The translations under genes and the position numbers were made by a program. A DNA stretch of 64,000 nt from Spongilla lacustris (taxonomy: Eukaryota; Porifera; Demospongiae; Spongillida; Spongillidae). This document shows, piece after piece, positions 57,366 to 64,000 of the stretch. Each line of letters starts with the position of its first letter. The stretch's first letter is position 1. The notes under the pieces were generated by a model. That model ran no database searches, was not told the origin of the DNA, and saw only the letters and a list, made by a program, of their open reading frames with translations. The stretch covers positions 24,223,790 to 24,287,789 of the forward strand of contig OX442415.1 of the NCBI GenBank assembly GCA_949361645.1. The letters run 5' to 3'.

Positions 57366-58596
57366 ATGTTTCAACGTCAAGTAGAGACACAGCGGGTAAG
57401 ACCCGCCGCGAATTTTAATATCTGGTCTGCTTGATCTAGATGTGTGCAACTCATGTCCTGTTCATTTTGTTTCTTTCTGATGTGATATTATTAGTTTTTA
57501 CTGCGACTACAAGAATCCTCTATCAAAGTATCACGACATGAAAAAAAGGTATACGAGTAGAAATTTACACCCGTACGACAATAACAGCTGTGGATGAATA
57601 TTTGGTATATCCACCACATTAACATCCATACAACTGATGTACATGCCTGAAGTTGAATGCGCACCACTGTTATCTCCCACATCATCAGAATGCACCAACG
57701 TTCAGGACAAATGAAAGTCCTCGCCAAAACGGTTGGACCAATCGGGTGCGTGATCCAGCACATCAGTAGTGACTAAATAAGTGTTATGATATGTTATCTC
57801 ATAAGGCTACGTGCAAGTCGAGCAGCGCTACTGAACATAAGTACTCACATAGACAGTTGGTATGCCGGTTGGAGATGTTTGTATGCAACATCAGCGGGTT
57901 ATTTGCACATTCTACAGCCACTCCCAAAGATGGGAAATTTGCCAGTGATTTCAGATTGTGATGTAGCACATGATGAGGGGGCACTGGCAGGTTAATTGAA
58001 TTTATTATTAGTTATGCTTTCCTGGTTATTTATTATTCCTGGTGTGGCAGCTACATGCATGTAGTAGTAGTAGTGTACAAGATGAATATTTTGTGATCAA
58101 TTTTATTAATATTTCAGAAGGAAGACAATTTGGCACTTCCAGCAAAAGATGCTGTCACGCAGCAGGTCTCCCTGGTAGGCCTAGCCAGTAAACAATGAAG
58201 CAGCTTGGTGCTCATCTGGGAATTGTTCTTTTTTCCAGCCAACAACGTCCATAAAGGGAACTTGTTGGAATGTCCCAGAGGGTGTGAAAATCTTCCCTAC
58301 AAATTCAGTATGCAGTTTTTACGCAGATACTATCACTGTAATTGACAATGTTCCACCTTCACGTAGCGCGCACAAATTAACTCACTGCAGCGCCATTATA
58401 GACCTGTCCCCAGGCCGGTTGCCTACAGGAGGAGGTTTTATCGTTCTGGCATAAAGCTGATGTAAGCTGTGGAGTGCTGCCCACACACATGCATAATAAC
58501 GCTCTTCCTTTGTTACAGACCATTCCATTGGAAGCTGGGCAGTACAAGTTCAAAGCACTATGCACCACTAATTTAAGCATTATTGTGTATATTTGA
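57366..58596 (+). pseudogene. unrecognised nine-exon gene, alpha copy 3, splice donor lost
   Basis: The exon plan is that of alpha 2, but a 24-bp deletion at about 57953 removes the end of exon 5 and its GAG|GTAATA donor (compare 38726-38750). The next GT downstream (GGCAG|GTTAAT) would shift the frame. The other exons and splice sites are intact. A 6-bp in-frame insertion (GGTACG) lies just upstream of the ATG. It is probably a recent pseudogene or makes a shortened product. The DIRS-type insertion lies about 2 kb upstream. Confidence 0.55.
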
Positions 58597-59684
58597 TTCA
58601 TAAATATTTGACTCACTATTACAGTAATAGTTAATAATCCTTGGTCAGACTATACTAGACAACCCCTTTAACCGTGTGACTGATACAAGGCCGCAGACAA
58701 CGAGCTTACATTGTTTTGGCTGGCTGCACACACAGATGAGTGCTGTCTTTGTGTCTGCTGCCAACGCAAACCAATACGGCACAAGTACATCTATTGATCC
58801 CGTTACAAATACAGTAGGAATCCTCTTATCGGGACTCGGTTTGTGTTTCAATTAGCAACCAATTCAACCGTTTACAATGTATATACGTACACGCATGTAG
58901 CTTTAATCAGTCAGCCATTGTAGTTGGGCGTACCCCTGCCCGACCTTCGCCTGTAGCGGAGGGTATGTATGCACATACAACTACAGGTACCAAGATTTGT
59001 ACCCACCTGATAGCATTGTTAGCTATATGTGTGATAATTGCCCAACAAGTCTTGGTATACACATGTGGACTTGAATCTTGATACCCGACCCCAACTACCA
59101 TTACGAGGGACTTCACAATAACCATGTTGGTATAACCGAGCGTTCCGATAAGCGGATCCCTACTGTGTACTATGAAAAAGGTATTGTTATATAATTGATG
59201 TCAGTTATACACTGGTGTATAACAGCCCTTTTTACACAGTGGTGTGGCTTATATATATATTATATATATATAGCTGGTATAAAAGTTTTGTGCCTATTTC
59301 TATGTGATTTGGGTCTGTGAGTGCATGCACGTTAGTGACAACCTCTGCATGGCAGTAATTTAGCCATGTAGTATGCCATATCAGTGCACATTGTTCGCAC
59401 AGACGTTTATAATTAATCATGCAGCATGTAGATGTGCATGTAGAGGACGCATCTATAGTACTTGATATGTACAGTACTGACATTCCATTACAATGCGCGT
59501 CCATATACGCCATACGTCATGCACATGTCGCGATCGGCGTCCGTTTCCATGTCGATCCGCTACTTTTAATTAGTGTCTCCACAGTTGGTGGTAAGCTGCT
59601 TCAAGGAGCAAAAAAAAAAAAAAAGGTAACGCAGCGAAAACTGAATTCCGCCGGTCAGCCAGGCTTAGATATATACAATTCGTG

Positions 59685-59732
59685 CATGGCCTAACTGACT
59701 GTCGTGCATGGCCTAACTAACTAACTAACAGT
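59685..59732 (+). repeat. 22-bp VNTR, beta 3 (two units)
   Basis: The shortest allele of the VNTR among the six copies. Confidence 0.8.
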
Positions 59733-59890
59733 TTTGTTTTATAATAACATCAACGTACGTTAGAATAAGTAGCTAGCTAAGCCTTACGAATAGAGGGTGG
59801 GGTAGGCTAGGGAAGATTGGAGTTCAGGTAATCGCGTATATCAGTGCCGGGTTTCAGTTGCCAACGAAATTGCGATTATGTTATGTTATG

Positions 59891-59993
<103 letters not shown>

Positions 59994-60463
59994 AGTGTGT
60001 GTATTGTGCATGCATTTTATTTGTTTCTAGTTCTGCTACACCGCAAGGAAGTAATGGTCTTGTTACGTATTGTAGCTCAGGGCGTCATCTCTGACGCTAT
60101 ATATATGATCACGTGAACGACGCTCATTGTGTCTTTCAAAGATACTTACCCCCAAGAATACATGGTCGAACGTGTTAACTGAAATACATGTATAGTCTTG
60201 AAATACACGTATAGATAATATTATGATATTCTCATACACCGAAATTACAATCCGCTTTCAGACTCAAGTCACTTGTGAATAACGAAATAACATGGGCCGA
60301 TGCGACGAATGCAAATGTTTCATTCTTACATGCTTCTCTGGAAGGAGGTGTAAACGGTACGGATATGGCCGGTCATTAACGTTTATGCTTCCGTATACTC
60401 TGTCATTCTTCCGTACGCGACGACCCCAGCTGTACTCGCACGCATGCAAAGCTACAGGACGAA

Positions 60464-61777
60464 ATGTTTCAACGTCAAGTAGAGACACAGCGGGTAAGAC
60501 CCGCCGCGAATTTTAATATCTGGTCTGATCTTGATCTAGATGTTTGCAACTCATGTCTTGTTCATTTTGTTTCTTTCTGATGTGATATTATTAGTTTTTA
60601 CTGCAACTACAAGAATCCTCTATCAAAGTATCACGACATGAAAAAAAGGTATATACGAGTAGAAATTTACACACTTACGAAAATAACAGCTGTGGATATA
60701 TCCGCCACATTTACATCCATACAACTGATGTACATGTAGGCGGGTATCAATATTCACCAATCTCACATGAGCTTACATGTTCATTTGACATACCCTTTAA
60801 GTTGAATGCGCACCACTGTTATCTCCCACATCATCAGAATGCACCAACGTTCAGGACAAATGAAAGACCTCGCCAAAACGGTTGGACCAATCGGGTGCGT
60901 GATCAAGCACATCAGTCGTGACTAAATAAGTGTTATGACATGTTATCTCATAAGGCTACGCGCAAGTCGAGCAGCGCTACTGAACATACGTACTCACATA
61001 GACAGTTGGTATGCCGGTTGGAGATGTTTGTATGCACATCAGGTTATTCTTAAATTCTACAGCTACTCCCAAAGATGGGAAATTTGCCAGTGATTCCAGA
61101 AACGGATGAAACAGATGAGGTAATTATAATAGTATGTGATTGTGATGTAGCACACGATGAGGGGGCACTAGCAGGTTAATTTACGCTTATTATTAGTTGC
61201 TTTCCTGGTTATTCATTATTCCTGGTGTGGCAGCTACATGCATGTAGTAGTAGTAGTGTACAAGATGAATATTTTGTGATCAATTTTCAGAAGGAAGAAA
61301 ATTTGGCACTTCCAGCAAAAGATGCTGTCACACAGCAGGTCTCCCAGGTAGGCCTAGCCAGTAGACAATGAAGCAGCTTGGTGCTCACCTCAGTGGGAAT
61401 CGTTCTTATTTCCAGCCAACAACGTCCATAAAGGGAACTTGTTGGAATGTCCCAGAGGGTGTGAAAATCTTCCCTACAAATTCAGTATGCAGTACACAGA
61501 TACTATCACAGTATTTGACAATGTTCCACCTTTACGTAGCGCGCACAAATGAACTCACTACAGCGCCATTATAGACCTGTCCCCAGGCCGGTTGCCTACA
61601 GAAGGAGGTTTTATCATTCTGGCATAAAGCTGATGTAAGCTTTGGGGTCCTGCCCCCGCACACATACATAATAACGCTCTTCCTTTGTTACAGACCATTC
61701 CATCGGAAGCTGGACACTACAAGCTCAAAGCACTATGCACCACTAATCTAAGCATTATTGTGTATACATGTATTTGA
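60464..61777 (+). CDS. unrecognised nine-exon gene, beta copy 3
   Basis: The most diverged copy. The same nine phase-0 exons are open, with substitutions such as KSSSATEHTYSHRQ and AGCLQKEVLSFWHKAD, and the C terminus extended to VYTCI before TGA. The intron after exon 4 differs by several indels, while the exons keep length. This is the best evidence that the exon model is right. Function unknown. Confidence 0.58.
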
Positions 61778-62471
61778 TTTAAATATTTGACTCGCTGATG
61801 TGAACAGAACTGAGGGAATGCAGCTAATTAATGTCTATCAAATTATTTTAATACCTATGCTGTTATAATTTTAAAAAAGACTGTGATCTGCAAAATGCAG
61901 CATCACACTGTATTGGAACAGGACTGTGAAAGAGACCTAACGTCAATGATAGCCACGACCTCCCATACATCTAGTGGGAAGAGGTTTGATTAAATCTCAT
62001 TGGCACGAATCGAGTGGGACATACTTTCATCGACTGTATCTAACTGTACAATATGAAGAATTTCATCCACTGTACATATCTAACTGTACAATATGAAGAA
62101 TACCATTCAATACCCATGCAAGCTATAAGATACGCATGCATGCATGCCTATAAGATCCCCACACAGGACTATTCAATATCTACACAGGCCTATAAGATAC
62201 CCATACAGGGCCTTGACTACCTTACTGCAATGTAGTGGCAGAATAATATGCTCTCTCTCTCTCTTACCCCCCTAGGGCTCCATGCGCTTACATTTATGTG
62301 AGGCCACATCAGTAACACCAATCATTTTTGAAGGTAAAGAAATTTTAACCACACAACAATGTTGAGCTCAAATGACACAAAAACGCCACTTTACACGAAT
62401 GCCAACACACACATAGTGATAGTACGTCACACATCTGGTTAGGAAGCTGAAGGCACACCCACTCACTGCTC

Positions 62472-63673
62472 CTATGGTGAACCCCCCTCACTAAAAGCTT
62501 CATATATATTTTCCGACAGTCTCTGCAGTCCCTTATTCCCCAGCAGGCACTTGCAACGTGAGTACAGGTGGGCACCAATTAGAACACGATACCACACACG
62601 CATGCAAGCACATACATACCTGGATGAAGGCAGGACTAAATAACACATGAGTGTGGTCTGTGACGAGGGGAATTATTTTGGCAAGAGGGAGAGTGGGGGA
62701 CCTAGAGGAATATAGAGCAGGGTATCATATTCTAACTACAGGGAGTGGGGGTGGGGGTGGGGGTGGGGAGGGAGGGGTTGAAGTCTCACGCTTGAGCAGC
62801 AGAGTGGTACACTTCACACAGTCCTTTGTGCAGCTCAGCAAATCCTTGGTGGATGAGGCCATCCAGAACGGTGACAAAATCTTCACTGGAGGTAAATAGC
62901 CACATCATACATGTATGATACATGTATGATACATGTATGATACATATGATACACCATATCACACCCCTACATCATCACATCGCACACCCCTACACCATCA
63001 CACCCGTACACCCCTACACCATCACACCCGTACATCACACCTGTACATCACACCCCTACACCATCACATCCCCACACCATCACACCCCTACATCATCACA
63101 TCCCCACACCCCTACACCATCACACTCGTACACCCTACACAATCACACCCGTACACCCCTACACCATCACACCCCTACACCATCACACCCCTACACCATC
63201 ACACCCTACACCATCACACCCCTATACCATTACACCTGTACACCCCTACACCATCACACCCTACACCATCCACCCTACACCATCACATCCCTATACCATC
63301 ACACCTGTACACCCCTACACCATCACACCCCTACACCATCACATCCACACCCACCTGCCTAGCACATCTCGTGTAGCTGACAACAGATAAGCGACATAGC
63401 TGGAATCATCCTCCTCCTGTCGTGGGGGAGAAGGGTGTGAGGTAAGTACTGGGGACCCGACCCTCACCACCTCAAGCAGCGATTCCTTAGGAGTAAGGTG
63501 TTGCACCAGACACGCCCCCAAGGTGCCTCCCCCTCCGTACGTGTCGGCCATCTGGGTGCCGACCCGAGCTATCAGCTGCTCCATGTCCTGGCTGCTCAGC
63601 TGGTGCTTCAGAGAGAAGTCTGCCAGGACCACTTCTGTGGCCATCCTGGTACAGGAAGCCACACCCACCACAC
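62472..63673 (-). CDS. PEX3: peroxisomal biogenesis factor 3, 3' half (5' end outside window)
   Basis: Five exons on the minus strand: 63673-63468, 63416-63355, 62885-62790, 62701-62620 and 62549-62472 (stop TAG). The phases fit at every junction. The product shows LADFSLKHQLSSQDMEQL, LLSATRDVLG then SEDFVTVLDGLIHQGFAEL, SPTLPLAKIIPLVTDHTHVL and LSENIYEAF at the C terminus, matching the order and motifs of the PEX3 C-terminal half as I know it from vertebrates. PEX3 is a peroxisomal membrane protein that docks PEX19 and starts membrane protein import; the visible part is the cytosolic helical domain. The N-terminal membrane anchor exons lie beyond the right edge. An ACACCCCTACACCATC-type minisatellite fills the intron at 62886-63354. 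Confidence 0.88.
62899..63353 (+). repeat. ~16-bp minisatellite in PEX3 intron
   Basis: Starts with ATGATACATGT repeats (62905-62945), then more than 20 degenerate CACCCCTACACCATCA units. The long His/Thr/Pro ORFs over it are repeat artefacts. Confidence 0.9.
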
Positions 63674-64000
63674 CTGGAAAATAAAATAAAAATCTTCTAC
63701 GTGCATGTTTAACTCACCAGTGCAGTATATTAGCAACATATTAAATATTGTTCGTTGCTAGTGATATGTAATTTCTAGATTACAGTACAGTAACGGCTAG
63801 TGATAGTGACAATAAATAAATAAATCATTACAGGTGTATATGTAGCTAGGAGTGGAGAACTTTGATGGATGGGAAAAAAAAGAGAGAAAATTAGCAGGGA
63901 AACAGATTGGAGGGAGAGAGAAAGAGGTAAAAATAAAATCAAAAAGTAAAAATAAAATTAAAAGAAAAATAACTTCAAATAGACCACTGAACTCGTCGAT
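63674..64000 (-). other. PEX3 intron at right edge
   Basis: Begins (minus sense) with the polypyrimidine tract TTTTATTTTATTTTCCAG before exon 63673. The rest is AT-rich with purine runs. No further exon is seen. Confidence 0.6.

Noticed and set aside
62651..62899. Plus-strand exon reading VVHFTQSFVQLSKSLVDEAI before GGTAAAT
   Set aside because: The minus strand of the same bases is a PEX3 exon with matching phases and family motifs, so the plus reading is a shadow.
62922..63376. His/Thr/Pro-rich ORFs of about 146 residues
   Set aside because: They translate the 16-bp minisatellite inside a PEX3 intron, and two frames are equally open.

Overview
The window is animal nuclear DNA. It has short spliced introns with GT-AG ends, TRIM-NHL genes with two B-box-like modules, a filamin repeat and an NHL propeller, a fibronectin-III receptor exon, PEX3 and QNG1 exons, DIRS-type and Tc1/mariner-type elements, long (GT)n and poly-C tracts, and no bacterial operon layout. 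Compact introns, expanded TRIM-NHL genes and many ACATGTA-rich minisatellites would suit a sponge or another early-branching invertebrate, but the sequence does not prove a taxon. A 200-base N gap lies at 4292-4491.

Layout. (1) 1-4.3 kb: the 3' end of a minus-strand FN3/transmembrane receptor gene whose introns are full of minisatellites. (2) 4.6-62.8 kb: three tandem copies of a roughly 14-kb segment, ignoring later insertions. Each complete copy reads: last exon of QNG1 (+), a small unknown ORF (-), a Lys/Arg-rich ORF (+), a palindromic MITE, a two-exon TRIM-NHL gene (-), two tandem sub-repeats (alpha and beta) that each carry one copy of an unrecognised nine-exon gene (+), and the last two exons of PEX3 (-). 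The copies join where a PEX3 intron abuts the QNG1 exon. Unit 1 lacks the QNG1 part next to the N gap. (3) 62.47-64 kb: the 3' half of the genuine PEX3 gene (-), which runs off the right edge.

Two large transposons entered after the duplication, and their empty sites survive in sister copies. In unit 1, a 13.1-kb foldback element (13882-27013) has inverted arms of 4-5 kb, a TA target duplication and a decayed DUF4817/mariner-type transposase at its centre. In unit 3, a 4.9-kb tyrosine-recombinase retrotransposon (50438-55318) has intact gag, RT-RNase H and recombinase frames and a 3' region of covarying hairpins.

Taken together, this looks like a young tandem cluster of TRIM-NHL genes and an unknown gene family between QNG1 and PEX3. 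It is still changing by unequal exchange, minisatellite expansion and transposition. Uncollapsed haplotypes or misassembly could mimic part of it, and long reads would settle this.
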